From positions 3,811,525 through 3,875,524 of the forward strand of contig NZ_CP092282.1 of NCBI RefSeq assembly GCF_024972775.1: a stretch of 64,000 nucleotides of DNA, in the 5' to 3' direction. A model generated the notes under the pieces. It searched no databases and was not told the origin of the DNA. It saw only the letters and a list, made by a program, of their open reading frames with translations. Numbering within the stretch: the first letter of the stretch is position 1; each line of letters opens with the position of its first letter. Shown here piece by piece: positions 35,124 through 44,864 of this stretch. This stretch comes from Dehalobacter sp. DCM. Its GTDB lineage: Bacteria > Bacillota > Desulfitobacteriia > Desulfitobacteriales > Syntrophobotulaceae. A program made the position numbers and the translations under genes.

Positions 35124-36239
35124 ATGACGATCCCCAAGTTTGACCCCAATGAGCTGAAAATCGTTGCAGAAAATCCTGATTTTTTTGGCGACCCTGAACC
35201 GATCCCTGTCTACAATACTCCTGCCACAGGAAAAGAGGCTGTGAAAGCCTTGTTTGAAAGAAAAGCAATGTGGCAGATCCTTAATAGCTTCGGCACCGAA
35301 CTCAAGACCTTTGCGCCAAGAATCAATCCGGAGAATATCGCCAGAGCTATGGTTCTCGATGCCCTTGCCGGCCCCGGCGGCGATAATCCGCAGGGAGGGA
35401 AGGACCTTTTCGGCATTGACTGGGAATTCATCCCTTCAGCGAATGGAAGTATGGTTCGACCCGGCAAGCCCTTTATTGCCGACGCCAATGAACTAATGGA
35501 CAAAGTGGTCTGGCCGGATATCGACAGCTGGGATTGGGAAGGCTGCAAAATTACCAATAAGGATTACCTGAGCGGACCGTATGGGTATTACATTATCTTA
35601 TTCACCGGTTTTTTTGAACGGCTGATCTCTTTTATGGATTTTGAAGGTGCCATCATAGCCCTGGCCGATGATGAGCAGCAAGACGCAATTAAAGAATTCT
35701 TCGATAAACTCTCGGATTTTTATATCCGCCTTATCGATAAATATATTACCTTTTTCCCGGAGATTGATTTTTTCACGCTGCATGACGACTGGGGCGCACA
35801 GAAGGACACCTTCTTCAGCCCGGCGCTGGCCAAGGAAATGATTGTGCCCTATATGAAAAAGATCGTGGATTTCGTCCATGCTAAAGGCAAATATATCGAA
35901 ATTCACAGCTGCGGCTATAATATGAAACAAATCGAAAACTACATCGCCGCCGGCTTTGATATGTGGTGCCCTCAGCATATGAATGATACCGTGAAGTTAT
36001 ATGAATGTTACGGGGATAAAATCCTGATCGGGGTCATGCCTCCGGACTTTGATCCTAAGACGACTTCTGAAGACGAGCAGCGAGCGATCGCCAAGGCCTA
36101 TTGCGAAAGATTCTGCCGGCCGGATAAACCCTCGATGCTGAACTACTCCGCCTATTTGAATTTCACCGGCATCAATCTCATGACGCGGGCGTTCCGGGAA
36201 GAAATTTATAAACAATCCCGGATCAATTACAGTAAATAG
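35124..36239 (+). CDS. UroD/MtaA/CmuA-family methyltransferase (lone copy)
   Basis: 371 residues from ATG 35124 (AAAGGAG upstream). It is a uroporphyrinogen-decarboxylase-fold barrel of the corrinoid methyltransferase branch, not haem synthesis: the UroD substrate-pocket arginines at the N-terminus are absent and the gene context is methyl transfer. A zinc-type HSCGYN motif lies near 273 and an HDDWGAQKD block near 220, both shared with the methyltransferase at 53350-54327, which has HHDDWGSQKN and HHNDAYS. It should move a methyl group between a methylated substrate and a corrinoid protein. No corrinoid gene is adjacent. Its own sigma-54 promoter suggests separate induction. Confidence 0.85.
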   Translation: MTIPKFDPNELKIVAENPDFFGDPEPIPVYNTPATGKEAVKALFERKAMWQILNSFGTELKTFAPRINPENIARAMVLDALAGPGGDNPQGGKDLFGIDWEFIPSANGSMVRPGKPFIADANELMDKVVWPDIDSWDWEGCKITNKDYLSGPYGYYIILFTGFFERLISFMDFEGAIIALADDEQQDAIKEFFDKLSDFYIRLIDKYITFFPEIDFFTLHDDWGAQKDTFFSPALAKEMIVPYMKKIVDFVHAKGKYIEIHSCGYNMKQIENYIAAGFDMWCPQHMNDTVKLYECYGDKILIGVMPPDFDPKTTSEDEQRAIAKAYCERFCRPDKPSMLNYSAYLNFTGINLMTRAFREEIYKQSRINYSK

Positions 36240-36300
36240 TTCACTTGACGCATGTTGCTGGGTGCAACGTCTGTTGGCTGCTAATTGTTAAGTGCATCGA

Positions 36301-36325
36301 CCTCCAAGATCTTTGATTTTGGAGG
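36301..36325 (+). terminator. Terminator after the lone methyltransferase
   Basis: The stem CCTCCAA / TTGGAGG with a short loop is followed by TTAAACTATTTTT. It lies 60 bases after the stop of the methyltransferase gene. Confidence 0.6.
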
Positions 36326-36389
36326 TTAAACTATTTTTACACGCCCTTCTGCGTGTTCGGTTTGATTGTTTAAACAAAGGAGGATTTCT

Positions 36390-36503
36390 ATGGAGAAAAA
36401 AATTGCTGAGAAATTGTTATATGCCGATATTATTGTGGTAAATATGATTTATTCAACTGGCACTATTCAAAGCTTCTGGTCGCATAATATAAAACCTTCC
36501 TAA
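36390..36503 (+). CDS. Small open frame with a strong ribosome-binding site (37 residues)
   Basis: AAAGGAGGATTTCT precedes the ATG. The peptide begins MEKKIAEKLLYADIIVVN and ends HNIKPS. The start context is among the best in the window, but the sequence matches nothing I know. It could be a genuine small protein or the 5' stub of a lost gene. It lies between the methyltransferase and the convergent ger operon. Confidence 0.4.
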   Translation: MEKKIAEKLLYADIIVVNMIYSTGTIQSFWSHNIKPS

Positions 36504-36582
36504 TTAACTTCGTTAAATTCAGTACAATTAAGGAATTAAAAAATATATAATAGTCAACTATAACACCGCCTTTTCAGAAGTT

Positions 36583-37776
36583 TTAGTTCTTCAGATCAAA
36601 TGACTGCTTTAAAGCCCCTTCCGATACAATCTTAGGCTGGATTTCAACGGTAATCTCAGCTTCCCGGAAGGCTTTGCGCCAATCCGACTTAATTTCTCGC
36701 CAGGCTGAGGGATTATGGCGGTGCAGATATTGCATCAGACCCAGGCAGTCAGAGTCAAGTTCCTGGGTTTTCGCTATCGTTTTTAAGGTCAGATACTTAA
36801 TTTTCTCTCCGACAGCCGCTTCTATACTACCTACGTTTTGAGCAGTAATGTGTAGATTATTGTTTTCGGCGAAAACACCGAATGTTTGGACTGTAATCTG
36901 AAAATAAAGCCTCCCCTTTACCATTTCAGCTTTAATTTTGTATTTGGAGCCGCCCATATAGTAACTCATTATTTGATTATCGAACTCAAACTTAAGCGGA
37001 ATCCTGATATTTTTTAGATTTTCGGTCAGCAGCAGATATCCTGTCGCTTCATCTTTTTCCAGCCAGCCGACTAACTTGTCACTGCGGAAAACACCAAAAC
37101 CTTCTATGATTAAACTATTGATTTGCGATTTTTCATTCCATTTCATCTGGGGCAATACCGGATCCCGGTCAGGGCTTAGAAGCCATTGACAGAATTCCTG
37201 AGATGTTACCCCTCTTGACACCCCTGTGATATGAGCAATCGCCTGCTGCTTCTTGGCCTGCACATATAGATTGGAGACAGTTAGCGGCTTTGCTTCCAGG
37301 AATGGTGCGGCCTTGCCTCTGGTTACAAATTGGTATCCGTTGGGCCTAACCTCAGGATAGCGCAAAAAGTCCTCTGTGATCTTCACCAATCCTTCCCTGG
37401 CTATTGATTCGCCAAAAATCATAAATAAATGATGCGTATAGATTGGCTTACGCGGTATTTGTTTGTCCATATCATTTAACGCATCCTGAAAGGTTTCACC
37501 TTCCCCCTGAAGCGTGATATCAGCCGGTGACTGGCTGGAAGATCCGCTTGAGCCGGATGTTTCACCGTTTGGCGCCTTAAGTATTAGCCAAACCCCTTTA
37601 TACATCGGCTGACCGTTTTCCGTCACATAATCCAAACATCCTCCGGTGAGTATTGCTAAATCTTCTACTTCATTCCTGCTCCAGCAGCCTGAGAAAAAAA
37701 ATAAACAAAGAACAAGCATGGCAACTAAAAGAAATTTGCCATATATGATGGTAAACTTTATTGCCCTTCCTTGCAA
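36583..37776 (-). CDS. GerC-type spore-germination lipoprotein
   Basis: 397 residues. A lipoprotein signal (LCLFFFSGC, Cys at about 31) is followed by the Ger(x)C region starting WSRNEVEDLAIL and the long beta-rich C-terminal domain with LMQYLHRHNPSAW. It is the third subunit of an inner-membrane germinant receptor in spores. The gene overlaps the GerB-type gene by 19 bases. Presence of the whole A-B-C set marks the host as an endospore former. Confidence 0.93.
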   Translation of the reverse strand: MQGRAIKFTIIYGKFLLVAMLVLCLFFFSGCWSRNEVEDLAILTGGCLDYVTENGQPMYKGVWLILKAPNGETSGSSGSSSQSPADITLQGEGETFQDALNDMDKQIPRKPIYTHHLFMIFGESIAREGLVKITEDFLRYPEVRPNGYQFVTRGKAAPFLEAKPLTVSNLYVQAKKQQAIAHITGVSRGVTSQEFCQWLLSPDRDPVLPQMKWNEKSQINSLIIEGFGVFRSDKLVGWLEKDEATGYLLLTENLKNIRIPLKFEFDNQIMSYYMGGSKYKIKAEMVKGRLYFQITVQTFGVFAENNNLHITAQNVGSIEAAVGEKIKYLTLKTIAKTQELDSDCLGLMQYLHRHNPSAWREIKSDWRKAFREAEITVEIQPKIVSEGALKQSFDLKN

Positions 37777-38834
37777 AAGGATACGCCTCCTTCTTTTTTT
37801 CGGATCACCGCCAGAACAAGAACCAGGAATGGCAACATAATTTGAAACAAAACCGCTAAGGGTGGCCAGTATGTTGTTAAAAGTTCCAATAAGACCATCG
37901 TATTGGGAAAGGCAAATGTTGCTCCGCCGAAAACAACGAGGCCGATGAACACGGCGATTAACTTAGGATGCTTCCTGCTGATCGTCTGAGTAGCTGCTAA
38001 TACGGTAATATTTATAAAAAGAGAAGACTTTATCATTATTCCTGTCAGCCATAAGGGCAACAGTATCGTTTCTACACGTTGAATATAATTCCCGTATTCA
38101 ATCCCCTTAGCAACGAACCATAACGGAAAAATCATTTTGCCGGTCATTTCCGGACCAATCATAACAAGTACGGACAGAGAACCAAACGTCATAAAGAAAA
38201 TAGTGGCCATCACCGCATAGGAACCTTTTTTAAGTGTTTCCTGAGGTTTATTGATAAACGGTATCAGCATGAGAAGGACAGCAGTCTCGCTGTAATACAG
38301 GGCCGGAATCCCGATATTCCGGATCACCGGGGTTATCCCCTCTTCCAGTAAAGGCAGCAAATTGCCCGAATCGGCTTTCGGAAGCGGCAGGATAAAGGCC
38401 AGCAAATAGGCTAAGGTAAATAGCGGCAGAATAAACTGATTCATCCGCACGATAACCTCGATCCCTTTTTGCGATATATACCCGCATATCAAGACTAAAA
38501 ATAGGTTGACCACAATCATTGGCGTCTCAAACAAGGAAGTCATGGTTAATAATTCGGAAGTCTCTCTGACAATAATGATATTCAGTGCTACTAAAAATAG
38601 CGTATACAAAGCCGACAGAATTTTGCCGCCAAACTTCCCTGCAATGAGCGGCATATATTCCGTAAACGTAAGCCGCGGAAACCGTAACCCCAGTTTGACG
38701 GCAATCAACAGCGCCGGAAAGGCAAATATGCCCCCAATGAAAGGAACCAGCCAGGCAGACTGTTTCGCCGTCGAGGCGCTGAGTCCTGGATTAAATAGCA
38801 TGGCGGTAGGGGCGATCACCATGAATAGCAACAT
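37758..38834 (-). CDS. GerB-type germinant-receptor permease subunit
   Basis: 358 residues from ATG 38834, with about ten helices of the amino-acid-permease-like GerB family. The conserved family N-terminus, NKERISGTQTAMLLF, actually begins 12 codons earlier, at an ATA codon (38868-38870) preceded by GGGGGGACACAAA and overlapping the GerA stop as ATAA. Related operons often couple the two genes by an ATGA overlap, so a G-to-A change may have turned both the start (ATG to ATA) and the stop (TGA to TAA). Translation may begin at ATA or at the internal ATG. The subunit binds or transports the germinant signal. Confidence 0.9.
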   Translation of the reverse strand: MLLFMVIAPTAMLFNPGLSASTAKQSAWLVPFIGGIFAFPALLIAVKLGLRFPRLTFTEYMPLIAGKFGGKILSALYTLFLVALNIIIVRETSELLTMTSLFETPMIVVNLFLVLICGYISQKGIEVIVRMNQFILPLFTLAYLLAFILPLPKADSGNLLPLLEEGITPVIRNIGIPALYYSETAVLLMLIPFINKPQETLKKGSYAVMATIFFMTFGSLSVLVMIGPEMTGKMIFPLWFVAKGIEYGNYIQRVETILLPLWLTGIMIKSSLFINITVLAATQTISRKHPKLIAVFIGLVVFGGATFAFPNTMVLLELLTTYWPPLAVLFQIMLPFLVLVLAVIRKKEGGVSFCKEGQ

Positions 38835-38866
38835 CGCGGTCTGGGTACCTGAAATCCGTTCTTTGT

Positions 38867-40546
38867 TTATTTTGTGTCCCCCCTTTTACGCTTTGGCGGT
38901 TGGAGTTTTTGCCGCATTTGTTGATCTGAATTGCGCTGCGGTTTTCTGCTGCCGAAAAACCGGGGACGGGTCAGCATTGCCCACCAGGGTACCCGGATAA
39001 ACGTATCTTTCAGATCACGCGGTGTCAACGGGGCAATCGGGGATAAATAGGGTATCCCGAAAGAACGCAGGCTGCAAAGATGGGCAAGCAGGATCATTAA
39101 GCCAAAAATGATGCCGATAATTCCAAAAACACTGGCCATGATGATCAGCGCGAACCGGGCGATCCGGATGCTAGTCCCGACATTGTAATCCGGAAAGGTA
39201 AAAGAAGCAACTGCTGTCAAGCCCACCACAACCACCGACGTTGGACTGACGATCCCGGCATCGACAGCGGCCTGACCGATAACCAAACCGCCGACGGTAC
39301 TGATGGCCTGACCGACAGTCCGCGGCAGGCGCACACCGGCTTCCCGCAAAAGCTCAAAAACCAGCTCCATTAAAAATATTTCCAGGGAAATCGGCAGCGG
39401 AAGATTTTCCCTGGCCCCGGCAACCGTGTTCAAGAGTGATACCGGGATCATGGCCTGGTTAATGGAAAAAGCAGCTACCGTTGTGGCCGGCGCCAACAGA
39501 GCGATATTGATGGCGACAAAGCGTCCCAAACGGGCAAAAGAGGCAAAGAGTGCGCTGTAATAATAGTCTTCGGAAGCCTGCATCAATGTGATAAAGGTGC
39601 AGGGGACTATCAAGACTGAGGGGGAATTATCGACAATAATGGCGATCCTTCCTTCAAACAGAGACGCCGCCGCTCTGTCCGGCCGTTCGGTATATTGCAC
39701 CAACGGGAAAAGCGTCAGCGGATGATCAGAAATGAGTTCCTCCACATAACTGCTATCCAGTACACTATCGATTGAGATCCTGCTGATACGGTCTTTAACT
39801 TCCTGAATTACCTTTTCATTGGCGATACTCTCGATATAGCAAACATACATCTTCGTTTTAGACAATGTCCCAACAGTGAGACTTTCTGCTTTCAGTCGGT
39901 TGGTCCTAATTCTGCGCCGCAGAAGACTAAGGTTGGTTCCCAGATTCTCCACAAAACCGTCCCTGGGACCCCGGATGTTCGGCTCGGTCGTCGGCTCATT
40001 AATTTGGCGGATATCGTAACCCTGCACTGATGTTTTAATCCCGACCGGATATCCATCGATAATGAGTACAAGATTATCCTCCATTACCGCGTCCGTTACT
40101 TCAGAAATCCGTGATATTGTGCCTGCTTTATAATTGGTCAGCAAATATTTCAGAATTATCCCCGGAACGTCTCCTAGCAGTTCTTTCTTATTCACATATA
40201 ATTCCAGCATAATTGGTTTTAGGATGGCTTCATTAATCATTTCCGGCTTGCATAGACTATCAGAATAAATTATAAAGGCATCGATGCGTTTGTCATAATC
40301 CAGCTGAAATTCCCGCACGGAAATATCCGAGCACTTATTAAAAATATGATTCAAAATTTGTCGGTTTTCTTCCATGCAGGACGTCAAAGGCCTATCCGGG
40401 CTTTCCATCGGGAAAGGTTTCCCCTTCACTTTATTTATCCTAAACATTTTACTAAATAGCTCATGACGCATTTTTCGGTCCATCCCCATGATGTGCTCTG
40501 CCTTTAGTATGGCAAATACGACTCTTTTTAGTCCATTCTCTTTCAT
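38867..40546 (-). CDS. GerA-type germinant-receptor subunit
   Basis: 559 residues. A soluble N-terminal half (about 1-320) with the ISRISIDSVLDSSYVEELI block is followed by a C-terminal half with four or five membrane helices and PLPISLEIFLMELVFELLRE, typical of GerA/SpoVAF proteins. It is the signal-transducing subunit of the germinant receptor and first gene of the A-B-C operon. A clear ribosome-binding site is not seen before ATG 40546; starts at ATG 40489 or 40483 are possible and would suit the family's usual length of about 500-540. Confidence 0.92.
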   Translation of the reverse strand: MKENGLKRVVFAILKAEHIMGMDRKMRHELFSKMFRINKVKGKPFPMESPDRPLTSCMEENRQILNHIFNKCSDISVREFQLDYDKRIDAFIIYSDSLCKPEMINEAILKPIMLELYVNKKELLGDVPGIILKYLLTNYKAGTISRISEVTDAVMEDNLVLIIDGYPVGIKTSVQGYDIRQINEPTTEPNIRGPRDGFVENLGTNLSLLRRRIRTNRLKAESLTVGTLSKTKMYVCYIESIANEKVIQEVKDRISRISIDSVLDSSYVEELISDHPLTLFPLVQYTERPDRAAASLFEGRIAIIVDNSPSVLIVPCTFITLMQASEDYYYSALFASFARLGRFVAINIALLAPATTVAAFSINQAMIPVSLLNTVAGARENLPLPISLEIFLMELVFELLREAGVRLPRTVGQAISTVGGLVIGQAAVDAGIVSPTSVVVVGLTAVASFTFPDYNVGTSIRIARFALIIMASVFGIIGIIFGLMILLAHLCSLRSFGIPYLSPIAPLTPRDLKDTFIRVPWWAMLTRPRFFGSRKPQRNSDQQMRQKLQPPKRKRGDTK

Positions 40547-40600
40547 AATTCCGGCTATACATCCCCGATATTTTTAGGATTACTTCACATGCTTCAATCG

Positions 40601-42187
40601 TTAACTGATATTCATAAGAAAACGTTCAATTAATGCACGGGTCTGGGATACTTTATACGTATTTTTTTCAAGCGGAATAACATCCGCCATGCCTGATTCC
40701 ACAGCCTTCTGGATCAACGTCTCAGTAAGCTGTGTGTCCAACTAAAATTTCTTCGACATTTTTCAGCCTATAGGGTACAGGCGCCACGCCTCCCAGCACC
40801 ATTGAAAGCGAAGCCAGGATGTCGTCCTCTATCTTATAAGCTGTTGCGAGACTTACAATGGCGAAATCGATAGAATTCCGAATACGAAGCTTTTCATAGT
40901 GCGTTGTATAATCGGACATATCCTTGATATTAATTTCCTTTACCAACTCACCGGCTTCCAAGATATCATCGGTTTTTAGTTTTAGCGTAAAGAAGTCGGA
41001 GGCTTTGATCGTCCTGTGCGTGGTAACAATATCGGCGTCTACGGCCATCAGCATCGGTGAAATATCGGAGGCATTGACGGCATAGCAGCCGCAGTTCATG
41101 CATCGGCCCGCCTCAGCCAAGGCTTCATCCTTCGTGAGGGAGGCGGCATCTTCTTTGTCCAACGAGCGCTCACCGACCGGAAGTTCATTCAGTTTAGCAG
41201 CCTTTTTCGCATGAAGCTTGGTATAATCTACTGACAGCGGTGCGCTCTGGTTAGCCTTTTCGATTTTATAGCCGAGATCACGGCTCATAACCTTGGCAGC
41301 TATACCACCGGCTTTGATGGCGCTGATGCAAATAACGGGTCCGGTTACGGCATCGCCGCCCGCATAGACGTTTTTGATGCTTGTTTTGTAGGTATTCGTG
41401 TCCACGTTGATCAAGCCCCGCGGCGATTTGATTTGAGAAGCAAGCTTCTCGTCCAGGAAATCTGTGCCCACGGCTTGACCGGTCGCCAGGATGATATAGT
41501 CGGTTGGGATGACTTCGGTAATACACTCATCATAGGTCGGAGCAAAGCGTCCTTGCTTATTGAAGACAGCGACACATTTCTTGGTCTCAAGACCAACAAC
41601 CTTACCACCGGACTCAACGACCTTTGACAAACCAAGGGAGTTCCTGATGACAACGCCCTCTTCCACTGCCCGTTCAATTTCTTCTCTGGCAGCGGGCATC
41701 TCACATGCCTTTTCCAGGCACACCAGTGTAACGTTTTTAGCCCCGAGACGTTTCGCCGTCAGGGCAACATCCATGGCAACGTAGCCGCCGCCGCAGACGA
41801 TAATGTTGTCGCCAAAATTCACAGCCTTCTTGAGATATTTATTGACTTCAACGAGGAAATCCATGCCAAATTGGGTTAGGTTCTCGCCGTCGATACCGAG
41901 TATGGGCTGTTTCCAGGCGCCGGTACCGATATAAACACTGTCATATTCAGACTCGATGTCGGCCATCTGGATATCTTTGCCCACCTCGACACCCATTTTA
42001 AACTGAATACCCATCCCTTCAAGGGCAGCAACCAATTGATCAACAGTTGACTTCGGCAGGCGATAGTGCGGGATTCCGTATCTTAAGACACCGCCGGCTT
42101 TTTCCATTTTGTCAATAACCGTCACACTGTGCCCCTGCTGACGCAAATAGTAGGCGCAGGTCATGCCTCCGGGGCCGGCGCCAGAAC
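40601..42187 (-). pseudogene. Truncated and frameshifted NAD(P)H flavoprotein (GltD-like plus molybdopterin-dehydrogenase FAD domain)
   Basis: The intact part runs from GAGPGGMTCAYYL (the FAD motif of GltD-like proteins, at 42183) through a second GGGYVAMDVAL nucleotide motif and a CMNCGCY cluster to a C-terminal CO-dehydrogenase-type flavin domain ending PVPYRLKNVEEILVG. The N-terminal iron-sulfur part is missing: coding similarity stops at about 42187, where an oppositely oriented ABC gene fragment begins. The last 40 codons (LTETLIQKAVESGMADVIPL and on, to TAA 40601) lie in another frame after a shift near 40730. The intact enzyme probably served a xanthine-dehydrogenase-type complex. It is non-functional or chimeric here. 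Confidence 0.75.
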
Positions 42188-42641
42188 TATCAAAGAAAAT
42201 ATTGTCTATTGCAAGTAAAACGTAACAGACGAACAGGTGGTTGCCGCTTGCAAAGCGGTTGGGCTTCATCACTTTATCAAGACGCTGCCGCAGGGATATG
42301 ACACGCCACTCAACGATAAAGCAAACCTTTCACAGGGGCAAAAGCAGCTTGTGACCATTGCCAGAGCTATGATTCAAAATGCGCCCATGTTGATTTTGGA
42401 CGAGGCGACTAGTTCGGTAGACACCCGTACTGAACTGCTTATTCAGGAGGCAATGGATAAGCTGACGAAAGACCGCACATCCTTTGTGATTGCCCACCGG
42501 GTTTCAACTATCAAAAATGCCGACTTGATTTTGGTCATGAAGGATGGGGATATCATCGAAAACGGCAACCACAAGGAACTGCTTGCGCAGGGTGGCTTCT
42601 ATGCCGACCTCTACAACAGCCAGTTTGAACCTGCTGCGTAA
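42188..42641 (+). pseudogene. C-terminal fragment of an ABC exporter ATPase
   Basis: Reading from TIKENIVY at about 42188, an in-frame TAA (42217) is followed by [20 protein letters not shown], the signature [15 protein letters not shown], Walker [13 protein letters not shown] and the switch AHRVSTI. The transmembrane domain and Walker A are absent. It is the tail of an MsbA/BmrA-type exporter, cut at the point where the flavoprotein pseudogene 40601-42187 is also cut. Confidence 0.82.
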
Positions 42642-42749
42642 AGCAACACATTAATAACGGAATTTTGCAAGATACTATCATCGTGTTTATATTTGACCTG
42701 ATTTTGTCGATCACGCCCAGTATTTAATTGAAACGAATAATATAAAGAC

Positions 42750-42781
42750 GGTGTCGCAAAACTACAAAGTTTGGCGGCACC
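42750..42781 (+). terminator. Terminator-like hairpin after the ABC fragment
   Basis: GGTGTCGCAAAACT and AGTTTGGCGGCACC pair with two mismatches around a 4-base loop. The T-run is weak. Confidence 0.5.
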
Positions 42782-42890
42782 GCCTAATTCTATCGGAATA
42801 GAAAGTCTAACTAAGGTATATAAATTAAGCAACTATCACTGGAAGGTGTAACGAAAAAACCTTGAAGGCCCAACTGCCTAAAGGATAAAT

Positions 42891-43202
42891 CTATCTTTTC
42901 AATACTGACTGAAGATTTTCACTTGCTTTTTTAATATCCTGCATCAAGCTATAAATATCCTCAATCTGGGTATTTTGTTCCGCTGCTATGGCCAAATATT
43001 CTTCAGTTGAAGCCGATTGTTCTTCCGAAATGCTTGCTATATTATCCATTTCCTGCCGAATCCGGGAAAAGATTAGTGTTGTATTCTCAACCATACCACT
43101 TTCATTGGCGATATATCTGTCAATATCCTCAAAAGATGCTATGATATTCACAAAACTTTCATTTACCTGCTTGACAATGGCCTCCCCTTCTCCGGATGCC
43201 AT
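42891..43202 (-). pseudogene. C-terminal fragment of a chemoreceptor
   Basis: 103 residues containing the C-terminal coiled coil of a methyl-accepting protein (SISEEQSASTEEYLAIAAEQ). The sensor, membrane segments and signalling tip are missing, and stops in frame close the reading just upstream of ATG 43202. It looks like another gene cut in this rearranged region, although translation of the stub cannot be ruled out. Confidence 0.65.
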
Positions 43203-43401
43203 ATCCCATCCCGTTTACTAAATTGGGGTGATATCGGGGTAGCTAGCTCTAAGGGAAAGACATTTCAGTGCCAATCAGTTGTCAATGGTATTAATAAGAA
43301 TTTATTAGCTTTTGTTAAATAAATTAACTTGTATTTGGATGTTATTGATTTACAGAAATATGAATCAAGCCCTAACGCTTGAATGGATGGCATCATCTGC
43401 G

Positions 43402-44784
43402 TCAAACGATGCTCAAACTTTCCGTTTCCGGTTCGGAACTGGTCTTCTTTAATCCTCTGAAAATCGTTACCCAAACCCCAATCGAAATTATCATGATCAA
43501 AATGTCTGTAATAGCTTGGGAATAGATAAAACCTTTAAAACCAAAGAGCTTTGTTAAAATTAATATTGCGGGGATATACAATAGCCCTTGTCTGGAGATT
43601 GACAGAATCAAAGATGGAACGACTTTACCCATGGATTGGACAGCGGTGGTGATAGTGAATTGGATACCGAGAAAAGGAAGCGAAAGGATCAGCGCATGGA
43701 GTATCAACGTTCCCAGTTCAATTACTTCTTTATTACTGCTGAAAAACATCATAGACTGACGAGAAAAGAGCAGAAACAAAACAAAGAAAAGAAGACCTGT
43801 GATCGTACATAAGAACGTTGCCTTGTTCACAACTTCTTTTAAGCGTGTATAATTTCCTGCACCGAAGCTAAACCCCATGAGCGGCTGACACCCAATAGCG
43901 ATTCCCAAAATAATAAAGAGTGGGATAATGAAAGCCCGTGTAGCTACCCCCATGGAAGCCACAGTAAGATCCCCATAAGCAGCAGCATAGTTATTGCTGA
44001 CAATATTTCCGACACTCATCAGAATCTGCCCCAAAGCCGCCGGGATTCCAATTGACAACATTTGAAAGGTAATCGTTCTATCAAAAGAGAACTTATTTGG
44101 GGCTAAGGCAAACATACTTTGTTTGCTTTTACTGCGGTAACAGCAAAGATAATAAATGACTCCGATAAAATTAGCGATGACGGTGGCAATGGCCGAACCG
44201 ACAATTCCCATACCCAGGATTAGAACAAATACAGGATTCAATACAATATTTAAAACTGTTCCGATGAGCATGCCATTTAAGGATTCTTTGACAGCCCCTT
44301 CCGACCTTAAGAGCTGACCGAGACTGAAATTCAGCATGATGACGGCGCTAAAAAGCAGAATAATAAAGCAAAAATTATAGGTATAGGAAAAGGTATGGGT
44401 ACTTGCACCGAGTAACGTCACGAGTGGTTTGAGAAAAAGAAGCGAAATAATAGTCAGGAATATACCTAATGCAACACAATACAAGATAGAAACGTTTAAC
44501 GTCTTTTGGGCTTGCGCAAAATTGTTTGCACCGATCATTCTGGATAAGTAGGCAGAGCCGCCGGTACCGATAATGCTGCTGATCGCCATGGTCAGCATGG
44601 TTATAGGCATTGCCAGCGTAATTGCCGCTAACTGATTGGGATCATTAAGTTTACCGATAAAAAATGTATCCGTAATGTTATAGAGAATTTGTACGACCAT
44701 TCCTAGAACAGTCGGTAGAGCAAGCCGAGAAATGGCTTTATACACGGACATGGAATCTAAAATTTGGATTCTTTCTTGATTCAC
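43402..44784 (-). CDS. MATE-family multidrug efflux transporter
   Basis: About 460 residues with twelve helices. Two-fold internal symmetry is marked by LPTVLGMVVQILYNITDTFF early and IPAALGQILMSVGNIVSNNY in the middle, typical of MATE transporters (DinF/VmrA-like branch) that expel cations or drugs with a Na+ or H+ gradient. GTG 44784 is preferred because AGAAGGAGAAACATC precedes it; ATG 44805 would place the ribosome-binding site inside the gene. A perfect inverted repeat (44834-44864) lies in the promoter region and may bind a repressor. Confidence 0.92.
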   Translation of the reverse strand: MNQERIQILDSMSVYKAISRLALPTVLGMVVQILYNITDTFFIGKLNDPNQLAAITLAMPITMLTMAISSIIGTGGSAYLSRMIGANNFAQAQKTLNVSILYCVALGIFLTIISLLFLKPLVTLLGASTHTFSYTYNFCFIILLFSAVIMLNFSLGQLLRSEGAVKESLNGMLIGTVLNIVLNPVFVLILGMGIVGSAIATVIANFIGVIYYLCCYRSKSKQSMFALAPNKFSFDRTITFQMLSIGIPAALGQILMSVGNIVSNNYAAAYGDLTVASMGVATRAFIIPLFIILGIAIGCQPLMGFSFGAGNYTRLKEVVNKATFLCTITGLLFFVLFLLFSRQSMMFFSSNKEVIELGTLILHALILSLPFLGIQFTITTAVQSMGKVVPSLILSISRQGLLYIPAILILTKLFGFKGFIYSQAITDILIMIISIGVWVTIFRGLKKTSSEPETESLSIV

Positions 44785-44833
44785 GATGTTTCTCCTTCTC
44801 ATCAATATGGTGTTTGTTTTTATTAGTTATATT

Positions 44834-44864
44834 AGTTAGATATACTATAGTTTTAAATCTAACT
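44834..44864. promoter_or_regulatory. Inverted repeat in the MATE promoter region
   Basis: Perfect 8-base arms, AGTTAGAT / ATCTAACT, with a 15-base AT-rich spacer, 50-80 bases before the GTG start. It is a likely operator for a local repressor not present in the window. Confidence 0.45.

Noticed and set aside
35124-36239. Haem-pathway uroporphyrinogen decarboxylase
   Set aside because: The family's N-terminal substrate-binding signature is absent, three divergent copies occur with corrinoid-system genes, and no haem genes are nearby.
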